64,000 nucleotides of DNA from RPQJ01 sp963698735 (GTDB taxonomy: Bacteria; Pseudomonadota; Gammaproteobacteria; Steroidobacterales; Steroidobacteraceae), in the NCBI GenBank assembly GCA_963698735.1, contig CAVOSA010000031.1, positions 1 through 64,000 on the forward strand, written 5' to 3'. Both the position numbers and the translations under genes were made by a program. How positions within the stretch are numbered: position 1 is the stretch's first letter; each line of letters begins with the position of its first letter. A model generated the notes under the pieces. It ran no database searches, had not been told where the DNA came from, and worked only from the letters and a program-made list of their open reading frames with translations. This document shows positions 1 to 8,699 of this stretch, piece after piece.

Positions 1-3000
1 CCCGAACACCGCCACGTACAAGGTGGGCAGCAGCACGAGCGTCAGCATGGTCGCGACCAGCAGGCCGCCCATGATGGCGAAGGCCATCGGGCCCCAGAAT
101 ACGGTGGGCGCGATCGGCAGCAGACCGAGGATGGTCGACATTGCCGCGAGCATCATCGGCCGCATGCGCCCCGTCGCCGACGCGACCACAGCGTCGTACA
201 CGCCCTTGCCTTCGGCACGGTCGGTCTCGATCTGCACGATCAGGATGACCGCGTTCTTGGCGATCATGCCTATCAATGCCAGCACGCCCAGGATGGCGAC
301 GAAGCCCAGCGGCCGGTTGAACAGCAGCAGCGTCAGCACGACGCCGATGAGTCCCAGCGGCATGATGCCCACGACCAGGGCCAGCCGGCGGAAGCTCACC
401 AGCTGGAACATCATGATGACCAGCATCAGCCCGATCATCAACGGCACCACCGCGAACACCGAGCCACGCGAAACCGCGCTCTCCTCGTACAAGCCGCCGG
501 TGACGACCTTGTACGGCCTTGGCAGCTTGGCGGAGAACTCGGCGATCTTAGGTGTCAACTCGCCAACCACCGTGTCGGGCATCACACCGGGAATGACGTC
601 CGCACGAACCGTAAGCGTGGGAACCCGGTCGCGCCGCCAGATCAGCGGCAGCTCCTGTTCCTCGGAGAAGGTGGCGAACTGGCGCAACGGCACCATGCGG
701 CCGCCGGGCGTGGCGACCTGCAGCGAGCTGAGCGTCTCGAACGACGCGCGTTCGGCGTCGGTGGCGCGCGCGACTACGTTGACCAGGTAGATGCCGTCGC
801 GGACCTGGGTCACCGTCGTGCCCGAGATGGCGGTACTCAGCGTGCCGGCCAGGGCCGCCGAGCTGATTCCCAGCTGGCGCGCCTGGTCCTGGTTCACGTT
901 GACTCGCAACTGCCGCGCCGGCTCCATCCAGTCGAAGTTGACGTGACGTGCGCGCGGCTCGGCACCCACGACCTTGGCCAGTTCCAGTGCGATGCGGCGC
1001 ACCTCATCCGGATCCGGACCCGAAACCCGGTACTGCAGCGGCCACCCGACCGGCGGCCCGAGTTCGAGCGGCGAAACGTAGCCGACGACGTCGGGGAACT
1101 CCTCGGCCAGCAGCTTTTCGAGCTTCGCATGCAACCGTTCGCGGGCCTCGACATCCTTGGCGACGATCACGAACTGGGCGAAGAACGGATTGGCGAGCTG
1201 GACGTTCAGCGTCAGGATGAAACGGATCGCGCCCCGGCCGACGTAGGCACTGTAGTGGTCGACGTCGGGGTCGCCCTTGAGCATCGCCTCCATGCGCTCG
1301 ACGTGCGCCTCTGTCGCGTGGATGGACGCGCTCTGCGGCAGCGTCATGTCCACGGTCAGCTCGGGGCGGTCGGATGCCGGGAAGAACTGTGCCGGCACGA
1401 ACCGCAGCAGGAACAGCGACACCACGAATGCCCCGAGCGTGACGCCGATCGTCAGCCATGGCATGCGGATCGCGCCTTTCAGGAGGCTGCCGTAGGCCTT
1501 TTCGACCCGACTCGGCTTTGGATCGGCTTCGACCTTCGGCGGCTTCAGGATGGCCTTGCCGAGCAGCGGTGCGAAGATCACGGCCACCAGCCACGAGACG
1601 ATCAGCGAGATGCCGACCACCGAGAAGATCGAGAACGTGTACTCGCCCGCCGAGCTCTTGGCGAAGCCGATCGGCACGAAGCTCGCGATCGTGACCAGCG
1701 TGCCGATCAGCATGGGCGCGGCCAGGGTGCGGTAGGCGAAGGTCGCCGCCTCGTCCTTGGTATCGCCGGCGCCGAGGCGCCGCAGCATCGCATCCACGGT
1801 CGTCATGGCGTCGTCGACCAGCAGGCCCAGTGCGATGATCAGCGCGCCCAGCGAGATGCGGTGCAGGTCGATGTTGGCGATGTCCATCACCGCGAACACG
1901 ATCGCCAGCGTCAGCGGGATCGCCAGCGCGACCACCGTTCCGGGCCGCACGCCGAGGCTGACGAAGCTGCAGGCGAGAATGATCACGATCGCCTGCCACA
2001 GCGAGGTCAGGAACTCGTTGATCGCGGTATCCACGGTGACCGCCTGGTCGGCCACCAGCGTCGGCTCGATCCCGACCGGCAGGCCGGCCTTGATGTCGGC
2101 CATTTCCTTGCGCACGTTTTCGCCGAGCGCCAGGATGTCGCCGGCATCGCGCATGGCGATCGCCAGTCCGATCGCAGGCTTGCCGTTGACGCGGAACATC
2201 GGTTGCGGTGGATCGACGAAGCCGCGCCGCACGGTGGCGATGTCGCCGAGCCGGAAGATGCGGTCGCCCGAGACGATGTTGACCGATTCGATGGCGGCCG
2301 CGGAATCGAAGGCGCCGCTCACGCGCAGGAACACGCGTTCCCGCTCGCCCTGGATGGTGCCGGCCGGGCGGACGACGTTCTGGGCCTGCAGCGTGGCGAG
2401 GATGGCCCCCATGTTCAGGCGCAGTCCGGCCAGTCGCTCGGTGGAGAATTCCAGGTAGATCTGCTCGTCCTGCGCGCCGAGCACCTCGATCTTGGAGACG
2501 TCGGGAACGTGCAGCAGCCGCGAGCGGGCAGCTTCCACATAGTCGCGCAGTTCGCGGAAGTTGAAGCCGTCGGCGGTGAAGGCGTAGATGATGCCGAAGG
2601 TGTCACCGAAGTCGTCGTTGAAGAAGGGCCCGACCACGCCCTGCGGCAGCGTGCCGCGCATGTCGCCGATGTTCTTGCGCACCTGGTACCAGACGTCGGG
2701 CACGGCCGACGGTGGCGTTGAGCCCTTCAGGTCGATGAATATCGTCGTCTGGCCGGCGATCGTGTAGCTGCGCACCCGGTCGAGATAGTGGGTTTCCTGC
2801 AGAGTGCGCTCCAGCCGCTCGGTCACCTGCTGGAGCGTCTCGTCCGCCGTGGCGCCAGGCCAGCCGGCTGCAACGACCATCGTGCGCACGGTGAAGGCCG
2901 GGTCCTCGCCGCGGCCGAGACTCTTGAACGACAATGTGCCCGCGATCACCGCGAGGATCATCAGGAAGACGACCAGCGAGCGCTTGCTCAGTGCCCATTC

Positions 3001-3021
3001 CGACAGGTTCGGACCGATCAC
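1..3021 (-). CDS. RND family efflux permease (HAE1/AcrB-like), C-terminus cut by window edge
   Basis: Inner-membrane proton-driven multidrug efflux pump subunit. About 1007 codons are visible and only the last few dozen residues of a typical ~1030-1060 aa RND pump are missing. The GTG start at 3021-3019 overlaps the TGA of the upstream adaptor gene (GTGA), which argues for translational coupling. The frame shows an N-terminal membrane helix (SKRSLVVFLMILAVIAG), porter domains, and the TM4 acidic pair in LLVDDAMTTVDAM, equivalent to the AcrB Asp407/Asp408 proton relay. It closes with the second helix bundle (NAVILIVQIETDRAEGKGV, then ATGRMRPMMLAAMSTILGL). The substrate cannot be told from sequence. 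No outer-membrane factor is visible; it could lie beyond the left edge. Confidence 0.93.
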   Translation of the reverse strand, partial: MIGPNLSEWALSKRSLVVFLMILAVIAGTLSFKSLGRGEDPAFTVRTMVVAAGWPGATADETLQQVTERLERTLQETHYLDRVRSYTIAGQTTIFIDLKGSTPPSAVPDVWYQVRKNIGDMRGTLPQGVVGPFFNDDFGDTFGIIYAFTADGFNFRELRDYVEAARSRLLHVPDVSKIEVLGAQDEQIYLEFSTERLAGLRLNMGAILATLQAQNVVRPAGTIQGERERVFLRVSGAFDSAAAIESVNIVSGDRIFRLGDIATVRRGFVDPPQPMFRVNGKPAIGLAIAMRDAGDILALGENVRKEMADIKAGLPVGIEPTLVADQAVTVDTAINEFLTSLWQAIVIILACSFVSLGVRPGTVVALAIPLTLAIVFAVMDIANIDLHRISLGALIIALGLLVDDAMTTVDAMLRRLGAGDTKDEAATFAYRTLAAPMLIGTLVTIASFVPIGFAKSSAGEYTFSIFSVVGISLIVSWLVAVIFAPLLGKAILKPPKVEADPKPSRVEKAYGSLLKGAIRMPWLTIGVTLGAFVVSLFLLRFVPAQFFPASDRPELTVDMTLPQSASIHATEAHVERMEAMLKGDPDVDHYSAYVGRGAIRFILTLNVQLANPFFAQFVIVAKDVEARERLHAKLEKLLAEEFPDVVGYVSPLELGPPVGWPLQYRVSGPDPDEVRRIALELAKVVGAEPRARHVNFDWMEPARQLRVNVNQDQARQLGISSAALAGTLSTAISGTTVTQVRDGIYLVNVVARATDAERASFETLSSLQVATPGGRMVPLRQFATFSEEQELPLIWRRDRVPTLTVRADVIPGVMPDTVVGELTPKIAEFSAKLPRPYKVVTGGLYEESAVSRGSVFAVVPLMIGLMLVIMMFQLVSFRRLALVVGIMPLGLIGVVLTLLLFNRPLGFVAILGVLALIGMIAKNAVILIVQIETDRAEGKGVYDAVVASATGRMRPMMLAAMSTILGLLPIAPTVFWGPMAFAIMGGLLVATMLTLVLLPTLYVAVFG

Positions 3022-4133
3022 GACTGCGGGGTCTCCAGCGGGCGGACTTTCTGTCCCGGACGCAGGGTCTGCACGCCGGCGGTGACCACGATGTCACCGG
3101 GGTTCAGGCCGGACGCAACCTGCACCGTCGTCGCATTCGAACCGGCTACGGTGATGCTGCGCGCGGCGACGGTACCTGCCTTGGCGTCGTACACCCACAC
3201 CGCAGTGCCGCCGTCGGCGCGTACCAGGGCCGCGGCCGGAATCTGGATTGCGGGTAACGCGTCGAGCTTGACGCGGCCCGTGACCGTGTTGCCGAGACGC
3301 ATCGTCGGCGGCGGGTCAATGAGCTGCACGCGAACGGCGAAGGTGCCAGTCACCGGGTCGGCGCGAGGCGCAACCTCACGCACCGTACCCGTCGCCGTGA
3401 CCTTCGGGTCGTCAACCAGCGCGACTGTGACGCCGACTTTGCGTGTTGCGCTGTCCTTGACCTGCGCCGGCACGTCGAATACGGCATCGCGCGCGCCTTC
3501 TCGCGCCACCTGCACGACCATGCTGCCGGCCCCGACCACCTCGCCGGGCTCGGCGCCGCGCGCGGTGACGACACCCGCGGCGGTGGCGTTCAACTGCGTG
3601 TAGCTCAGGCGGTTCTCCGCGAGGTTGACGCTCGCACGGGCCGAGTTCACCTGCGACTCGGCCATCTGCAGCACCGCGACCGCCTGGTCGAACGCCGCGC
3701 GCGATACGGCGTTCTCGGCCACCAGGTCGCGCATCCGGGCGTGGTTGTTGCGAGCCTCCACGAGCTGCGCCTGCGCAGCAACGAGTTGCGCCCGTGCGGC
3801 CTGCAGGTTGCTTTCCTCATTCTGCGGGTCGAGCCGCGCCAGCACCTGGCCGGGGCGGACGGTGTCGCCAATCTCGACGTTTCGCTCGATCAGCCTGCCA
3901 CCGATCCGGAACGATTCGTTGATTTCGGTCTGGGCCTGCACCCTGCCGGTCAGCACAAGGGTGTCGCCGACGGCTCGTGTCTCGATGGTCACCACGCGGA
4001 CCGGCCGCACCTCGGCCGCCGGGGCTTCATCGCCGCCTCGGCAGGCAGAGAGAAGTGCCAGCATGGCGAGCGCGAGGAGGGTGGTCGTTCCCGGCGGACT
4101 GGCCGTTCGCTTGGCAGCAGACTTCAATGACAC
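3018..4133 (-). CDS. RND efflux periplasmic adaptor lipoprotein (membrane fusion protein)
   Basis: Periplasmic adaptor of the RND pump encoded just downstream. I chose the GTG at 4133 because GGGAG lies about 8 nt upstream. The 371-aa product then starts with a lipoprotein signal ending in the lipobox LLSAC near residue 30. The open frame extends further upstream but without a plausible leader. After the lipoylated Cys come a beta-barrel/lipoyl half (RAVGDTLVLTGRVQ, VARLDPQNEES-like), an alpha-hairpin rich in Ala and Gln (QLVAAQAQLVEARNNHARM), the second lipoyl half and a membrane-proximal domain. This is the HlyD/AcrA order. Overlap with the permease implies one operon. Confidence 0.9.
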   Translation of the reverse strand: MSLKSAAKRTASPPGTTTLLALAMLALLSACRGGDEAPAAEVRPVRVVTIETRAVGDTLVLTGRVQAQTEINESFRIGGRLIERNVEIGDTVRPGQVLARLDPQNEESNLQAARAQLVAAQAQLVEARNNHARMRDLVAENAVSRAAFDQAVAVLQMAESQVNSARASVNLAENRLSYTQLNATAAGVVTARGAEPGEVVGAGSMVVQVAREGARDAVFDVPAQVKDSATRKVGVTVALVDDPKVTATGTVREVAPRADPVTGTFAVRVQLIDPPPTMRLGNTVTGRVKLDALPAIQIPAAALVRADGGTAVWVYDAKAGTVAARSITVAGSNATTVQVASGLNPGDIVVTAGVQTLRPGQKVRPLETPQS

Positions 4134-4656
4134 TGGGCGGCTCCCTATCGATGCTTGCGCTTGATTCAAGGCGGACTTAAGACAGCAGTAGGACGCGTAG
4201 CTCCCGATAGCCACGCCCAGCGTGGCGGCCATGCAGGCGCCGCAACTGTTCCACATAACCAGCAAGCCGCTACCCTAAGCCGTCTTGTTGCCGCCTGCAA
4301 TCGCAGCGTAGCGGGTTCCGTACGCGCAGCTGGTGGTGGCGCGCAGGCTCCGCAACCGCATCGAACGCAGCCTTGATGATCCTGTGACAATGCCGTGACC
4401 GCGCCTGCGGACCGGCGCGGAGGCGACCGGGTTACTGGACTTGCCCCGCGTCGCACCCGCGCAACAATTCATTTTCCCCCACCCTTTCCGGATCGCTGCT
4501 ATCGTATCCAGCGCGACAAGCGTTGCGCGGTTCAGCAGGCACTCACGGCCCGTCCGATTCATCAGGCTGGCAGCCATGCGTGCAGCCGTTGGCGCGCCTG
4601 AGGCAAGCGCACCTTGCCCGTCGCCCTACGTTCGAACAATTCAGGAGCAAGAAGCA
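4134..4656. other. Intergenic region between divergent genes, no gene seen
   Basis: About 520 bp separate the divergent efflux adaptor and glycine-zipper genes. No frame here has a convincing start, ribosome site or recognisable domain. A 7-bp perfect hairpin (GCCACGC-CCA-GCGTGGC) sits at 4210-4226 with no following T-tract. The space is large enough for two promoters and an efflux regulator's operator, but I could not identify either with confidence. Confidence 0.6.
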
Positions 4657-5223
4657 ATGAACATGCGCTGGAGTCTTGTCGGGTCAATCGCGCTGCTGGG
4701 CGCCGTCCTCGTGGCGGGTGAGGTCAATGCACAGACCACGGTGACCCACGGCCGCATCACGGCCGTGCGCCAGGTCAACATCGAGAACCAGGGCGCCAAT
4801 GCCGCGGGCACGATCGTGGGTGGCGCGCTCGGCGTCGCCTCGGGTTCCGGGCAGTCGCGCAGCAATCGAGCGTTGCGGGGCGTTGGCGGCGCGGCCGTCG
4901 GCAGCCGCCTGGCGAGCGCAGCCGGCTCCTCGACCGGGTTCGAGTACACGGTCCTGATCGGTGGCACCAACACGATCCGCATCGTGACCGAGCAGGCCGG
5001 ACTGCGCGTCGGCGATTGCGTCTCCGTCGAGCGCGGACAGTTCAATAACATTCGCCTCGCCGACGACGCGCGTTGCAACGCTGCCGCCAACGCGCAGGCG
5101 TCGGCGGCGGACAGGGCGGAAGCGGACGCCTGCCTTGCCGCCAAGGACCAGTTGCTGAACGCGGCGACGGACGCCGACTTCGACCGCGCCGAGCGCCGGA
5201 TGCGCCTGCTGTGCGGTGACTGA
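4657..5223 (+). CDS. Glycine-zipper envelope protein, SlyB-like
   Basis: Small secreted or outer-membrane-associated protein of 188 aa. The ATG at 4657 follows a clear CAGGAG site; upstream in-frame starts lack one. A signal peptide (SIALLGAVLVAGEVNA then QTTV) lacks a lipobox Cys, so it is probably cleaved by signal peptidase I. Residues ~45-85 hold a Gly/Ala zipper (GTIVGGALGVASG, then RGVGGAAVGSRLASAAG) typical of the SlyB/Rick_17kDa glycine-zipper group, which inserts in or contacts the outer membrane. A C-terminal region with paired Cys and many Ala/Asp follows. The specific role is unknown. Confidence 0.75.
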   Translation: MNMRWSLVGSIALLGAVLVAGEVNAQTTVTHGRITAVRQVNIENQGANAAGTIVGGALGVASGSGQSRSNRALRGVGGAAVGSRLASAAGSSTGFEYTVLIGGTNTIRIVTEQAGLRVGDCVSVERGQFNNIRLADDARCNAAANAQASAADRAEADACLAAKDQLLNAATDADFDRAERRMRLLCGD

Positions 5224-5315
5224 TCCCCGGATGCGGGATGAGGTCGCGGTTTGCTAAACGGTGGAGGCCGGACATCCGGCCTCCCGACGGTTGAGTTTGA
5301 ATAGAGGTATTGACG

Positions 5316-5882
5316 ATGAACAAGAGACATTTCCTTGCCGCATTGATGGGCGTACTGGTCCTCGCCACCGGCTGCACCACGACGGGCCCGGGTTCCAGCG
5401 ACCCCGCCACGCGCCGCCAGAGCATCGACTCCGGTGTCGACAACGCACTGGCCAACCTGTACCGGCAGGATCCAGGTGCGCAGCAGCTCGTCAACAGGGC
5501 GCGGGGCGTGCTGGTGTTCCCGTCCGTGCTCGAGGCCGGGTTCGTCTTTGGTGCCTGGAGGGGCGATGGCGCCCTGCGCAAGGGCGGCAAGACGGTCAGC
5601 TTCCACCGCACGACGGGCGGCTCGTTCGGGCTGCAGGCTGGCGCCCAATCCACCGCAGTATTCCTGTTGTTCATGACGGACGACGCGCTGGCGCGGTTCG
5701 AGGCCAGCAAAGGCTGGACTGCCGGGGTTGATGCATCGATCACCATGTTGTCGGTCGGCGCGAATGCCCAGGTGACCAGCGCCACGGCACAGCAGCCAGT
5801 CATTGGCTACGTGCTCTCGAACCAGGGGCTCATGGCAGGCGTCACGGTCGACGGCTCGCGGATTACCCGTCTGAAGCTTTGA
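5316..5882 (+). CDS. SYLF (Ysc84-like) domain lipoprotein
   Basis: A 188-aa lipoprotein. The ATG at 5316 lies about 9 nt after AGAGGT; an upstream TTG in frame is less likely. The leader ends in a lipobox ATGC near residue 20. The rest matches bacterial SYLF/Ysc84-like proteins: a helical segment (ARGVLVFPSVLEAGFVFG), then Gly-rich strands (TTGGSFGLQAGAQSTAVFLL, VDASITMLSVGANAQ, SNQGLMAGVTVDGSRI). Eukaryotic SYLF domains bind phosphoinositides; bacterial ones are of unknown function. It sits between the glycine-zipper gene and the phospholipase on the same strand, so all three could serve the envelope. Confidence 0.85.
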   Translation: MNKRHFLAALMGVLVLATGCTTTGPGSSDPATRRQSIDSGVDNALANLYRQDPGAQQLVNRARGVLVFPSVLEAGFVFGAWRGDGALRKGGKTVSFHRTTGGSFGLQAGAQSTAVFLLFMTDDALARFEASKGWTAGVDASITMLSVGANAQVTSATAQQPVIGYVLSNQGLMAGVTVDGSRITRLKL

Positions 5883-5895
5883 TCGAACGACTAGC

Positions 5896-6951
5896 ATGAT
5901 GCCGCCGTCAGGCAGGCAACACGCGCGCCTGCCAGGATTGATCGTGGTCCTGGCAGGTGCAGTCGTCGGCCCAGGTGCAGCACGGGCCGAAACGCCCGGC
6001 GCAAAGTGCCTGGCAATCAAGGACACCATCGAGCGGCTCGCCTGCTTCGATGTCGCCATCGGCGCCGCGGTGGAAAAGGAAGCGCCAGCGGCGGCGTCGC
6101 AGGCTTCTGCCGCATCGGTGCCTGTGGCAGAAGCCGCCCCGGCCACACCGCAACCAGCTTCGCTGATCGACACGACCTGGGGCTTCCTGCCCGACTCGAA
6201 GCCGGCGTACCTGCGCCTGCACCAGCCAAATTATCTCCTGTTCGGCCGCTACACGACGGACGTCAACACTGCGCCGTACGACCCGTTGTTCAATGCCTTC
6301 GATGAAGAAGCTGACTTCGAGAATGTCGAGGCCAAGTTCCAGCTGAGCATCAAGGGGCGGCTGCTGACCACGGACGACCACCGCTGGGGACTGTGGTTCG
6401 CCTACACGCAGCAGAGCCAGTGGCAGCTTTACAGTCCGGACATCTCGCGGCCGTTCCGCGAAACCAACTACATGCCGGAGGTCTTCGGCAGCTTCCGTCC
6501 CGGCGTCGAGTTCGGCGGCTGGCACTGGAACCTGCTCAATTTCGGGTATACCCACCAGTCGAACGGGCGGTCCGATCCGATCTCGCGCAGTTGGGACCGG
6601 CTGTTCGTCGAAGCCGGCGTCGAACGGGAGAACTTCGTCCTGCTCGCCCGGGCGTGGACTCGCATTACCGAGGCGGACTACGAAGACGACAACCCAGACA
6701 TCTTGGACTACTACGGCCACGGCGAGATCACGGGCATCTACAAGTGGCGGGACAACAGCTTTACGCTGATGGGTCGCGGCAACCTCGACACCGGCAAGGG
6801 CGCGGCCCAGTTCACCTGGGCCACGCGTCCACTGCTGGGACCCCTGCGCGGCTACCTCCAGGTCTTCACGGGCTACGGTGAAAGCATGATCGACTACGAC
6901 TGGCGGCAGACGACGATCGGCCTGGGCGTGACGATCAACGACCGGTTCTGA
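5896..6951 (+). CDS. pldA: Outer-membrane phospholipase A (OMPLA)
   Basis: Integral outer-membrane phospholipase that hydrolyses misplaced phospholipids in the outer leaflet. The 351-aa product has a signal peptide (to about residue 31), a spacer with a RLACFD motif seen in many proteobacterial envelope proteins, an Ala/Pro-rich linker, and a barrel ending in Phe. The OMPLA signature YTHQSNGRSDPISRSWDR is present, giving catalytic His220 and Ser222. The third triad member, Asn156 in E. coli, is Asp234 here (SWDR instead of SWNR). The start ATG lacks a strong ribosome site and lies 13 nt after the SYLF gene, suggesting co-transcription. Confidence 0.93.
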   Translation: MMPPSGRQHARLPGLIVVLAGAVVGPGAARAETPGAKCLAIKDTIERLACFDVAIGAAVEKEAPAAASQASAASVPVAEAAPATPQPASLIDTTWGFLPDSKPAYLRLHQPNYLLFGRYTTDVNTAPYDPLFNAFDEEADFENVEAKFQLSIKGRLLTTDDHRWGLWFAYTQQSQWQLYSPDISRPFRETNYMPEVFGSFRPGVEFGGWHWNLLNFGYTHQSNGRSDPISRSWDRLFVEAGVERENFVLLARAWTRITEADYEDDNPDILDYYGHGEITGIYKWRDNSFTLMGRGNLDTGKGAAQFTWATRPLLGPLRGYLQVFTGYGESMIDYDWRQTTIGLGVTINDRF

Positions 6952-6957
6952 TGCGCA

Positions 6958-6981
6958 GGGGCCGGCCGTTTGGCCGACCCC
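6958..6981. terminator. Hairpin between convergent genes
   Basis: A 10-bp stem with one mismatch (GGGGCCGGCC, loop GTTT, GGCCGACCCC) lies between the ends of the convergent pldA and DUF3313 genes. There is no clear T-tract on either side, so an intrinsic terminator is likely but not proven. Confidence 0.45.
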
Positions 6982-6994
6982 TGGGTCGCGGGGT

Positions 6995-7669
6995 TTACTT
7001 CGCCCGACCGTACATCTCGTCCAGGGCCTCGCGCAACGCTCTCGCCCAGATTCCCATCGCACGGCGCGCGTCGTTCGTGTTCGTCGCCCGGTTGGTGATG
7101 TCCCATGCTCCGGTGGACCGGCCGCTGCGGGCATCGACCGCCCGGGCCAGGATTTCACCGGTCACGGAGTCGCGCAGTTCGGCGACCAGGGTCATGCGCC
7201 CCGAGTTGGCCGTGTAGGTGCGTGAGCGACCTGCCGACATCGTGTCGGGCGCGGTCACGTACAGGTCGACGATGGCGGCGGTGACCCGCAACGTGTCCGG
7301 TCCAGCCTCGTCGACGAGCAGATAGCCGCCCCTGGCGAGTTCGGCGCGGAACGTCTCGCGGAACAAATCCGCCAGGCCGGCTTGGATCGCCTGCATGTCG
7401 CTGGCATTGAGCCTGCCGACCTGGCTGCGGCCACCGCGGTTCGGATCCCAGTTGCGGGCGAAACTGACCTCCACCGGGTCGAGGAGCACATTCCTGTAGG
7501 CGACGATTTCGGCATCCGGTTTGACGAAGACGGCGTTGAGCCGCGTGCCGGGCTGCCGGACGAGGCCGTCCCATTCGTCGGGCATGGCCGGCCGCGTACT
7601 GGCGCACCCGGCAAGGGCAGCCGAACAAAGCACGAGCAACAGTGGCAGCAAGCTACGAAAGCGGATCAT
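6995..7669 (-). CDS. DUF3313 family lipoprotein
   Basis: A 224-aa predicted outer-membrane lipoprotein. The ATG at 7669 follows CGGAG at a good distance and begins a lipoprotein signal with lipobox LAGC near residue 24. Longer upstream extensions of the frame lack a leader. The mature part matches DUF3313: an early PGTRLNAVFVKPDAE segment, an LLVDEAGPDTLRVTAAIVDL strand region, and a C-terminal ILARAVDARSG segment followed by a helix. Members are envelope proteins of unknown function. It converges on pldA and is divergent from the barrel gene at 7937. Confidence 0.8.
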   Translation of the reverse strand: MIRFRSLLPLLLVLCSAALAGCASTRPAMPDEWDGLVRQPGTRLNAVFVKPDAEIVAYRNVLLDPVEVSFARNWDPNRGGRSQVGRLNASDMQAIQAGLADLFRETFRAELARGGYLLVDEAGPDTLRVTAAIVDLYVTAPDTMSAGRSRTYTANSGRMTLVAELRDSVTGEILARAVDARSGRSTGAWDITNRATNTNDARRAMGIWARALREALDEMYGRAK

Positions 7670-7936
7670 GTTGACGCTCCGAGGTGGTGTTGGTGACTCG
7701 CGCACAGCGCGTCCACGGTTATTTGCGACCCAATCTTGAGGTGTATGACGCGCGGGCGAGGCTAGCACGCCAAAGTCCGTAACTTCAACGCAACGGCTGT
7801 TCACATCGGGCTTCGTCCAACCGGCTGTTCTTTCGCAACACGAACAGGTAGCCTTCCAGCAAAATTACGGGCCAATTGCATCGGCCCCGGCTATGTCATG
7901 CGACTCCAGCAACGGGATTCAGAAGGAGTGTTCACA

Positions 7937-8680
7937 ATGCGAAAAGTTTTTTCCGCAGTCGCAGCGTGCGTCGCCCTGGTGGCGGCGACGACGACACAGG
8001 CGCAGGAAGCCTCCAGCGACTGGAAGCAGACCGTATTCATCTACGGCATGGGCGCCGCAATCGATGGCGACGTCCAGCTCGGCAACCTGGAGTTGCCTAT
8101 CGACATGAGCATCTCCGACGTGTTCGACGCGCTCAAGTTTGGCGCCATGGCCGCCTACCGCATCGACAACGATGTGTGGTCGTTCGAGGGCGACGTGACC
8201 TACATGAACCTGGGAGTGAACCAGAGCGGCCCGCGCGAGAAGGTCCGAGGCGACCTGAGCACCGACCAGCTCACGGTGATGGCGACCGCCGGGCGGCGCC
8301 TCGGACCGTACTTGGAAGGGTTGTTTTCGCTCGCCTACTTTGATCTTTCGACCGACCTGGAAGTGCGTGTGCTCAACCAGCGGCAGCGCGCCAGCCGCGA
8401 CGCCGACTGGATCGACCCCCTGGTCGGCCTGTCCTACGCGCTCCCGTTTGCCGGGAAATGGACGTACAGTCTGCGCGGCGACATCGGCGGGTTCGGCGTC
8501 GGCTCGGACCTCACCTGGCAGATACTCACGGCCGTCCGCCGCCAGAACACCGACCGGTTCGGCTGGTTCGTCGGCTATCGTGCGCTTGGCTACGACTACG
8601 AAGATGGCAATGGCAGGAATTACCAGCGGTACGACCTGACACAGCAAGGGCCGCTCGCGGGCATCTCCTTCTCGTTCTGA
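7937..8680 (+). CDS. Outer-membrane beta-barrel protein of unknown function
   Basis: A 247-aa protein. The ATG at 7937 is preceded by AAGGAG; an earlier in-frame start is unneeded. A Sec signal peptide (VAACVALVAATTTQAQ) precedes alternating amphipathic strands with many Gly/Tyr/Asp turns and a terminal GISFSF, the aromatic C-terminal signature recognised by the Bam machinery. It resembles small OmpA/OmpW-sized barrels that annotation pipelines call hypothetical outer-membrane proteins. The next gene, also a barrel, begins 19 bp downstream, so the two are probably co-expressed. Confidence 0.72.
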   Translation: MRKVFSAVAACVALVAATTTQAQEASSDWKQTVFIYGMGAAIDGDVQLGNLELPIDMSISDVFDALKFGAMAAYRIDNDVWSFEGDVTYMNLGVNQSGPREKVRGDLSTDQLTVMATAGRRLGPYLEGLFSLAYFDLSTDLEVRVLNQRQRASRDADWIDPLVGLSYALPFAGKWTYSLRGDIGGFGVGSDLTWQILTAVRRQNTDRFGWFVGYRALGYDYEDGNGRNYQRYDLTQQGPLAGISFSF

Positions 8681-8699
8681 CTGACCTGGAGCTGCGCGA

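Noticed and set aside
943..2721. A 592-codon plus-strand frame opposite the RND permease
   Set aside because: Antisense to a clear RND pump; Arg/Asp/His-rich noise typical of GC-rich shadows.
4210..4226. Hairpin GCCACGC-CCA-GCGTGGC as a terminator
   Set aside because: It lies between divergent gene starts and lacks a T-tract.
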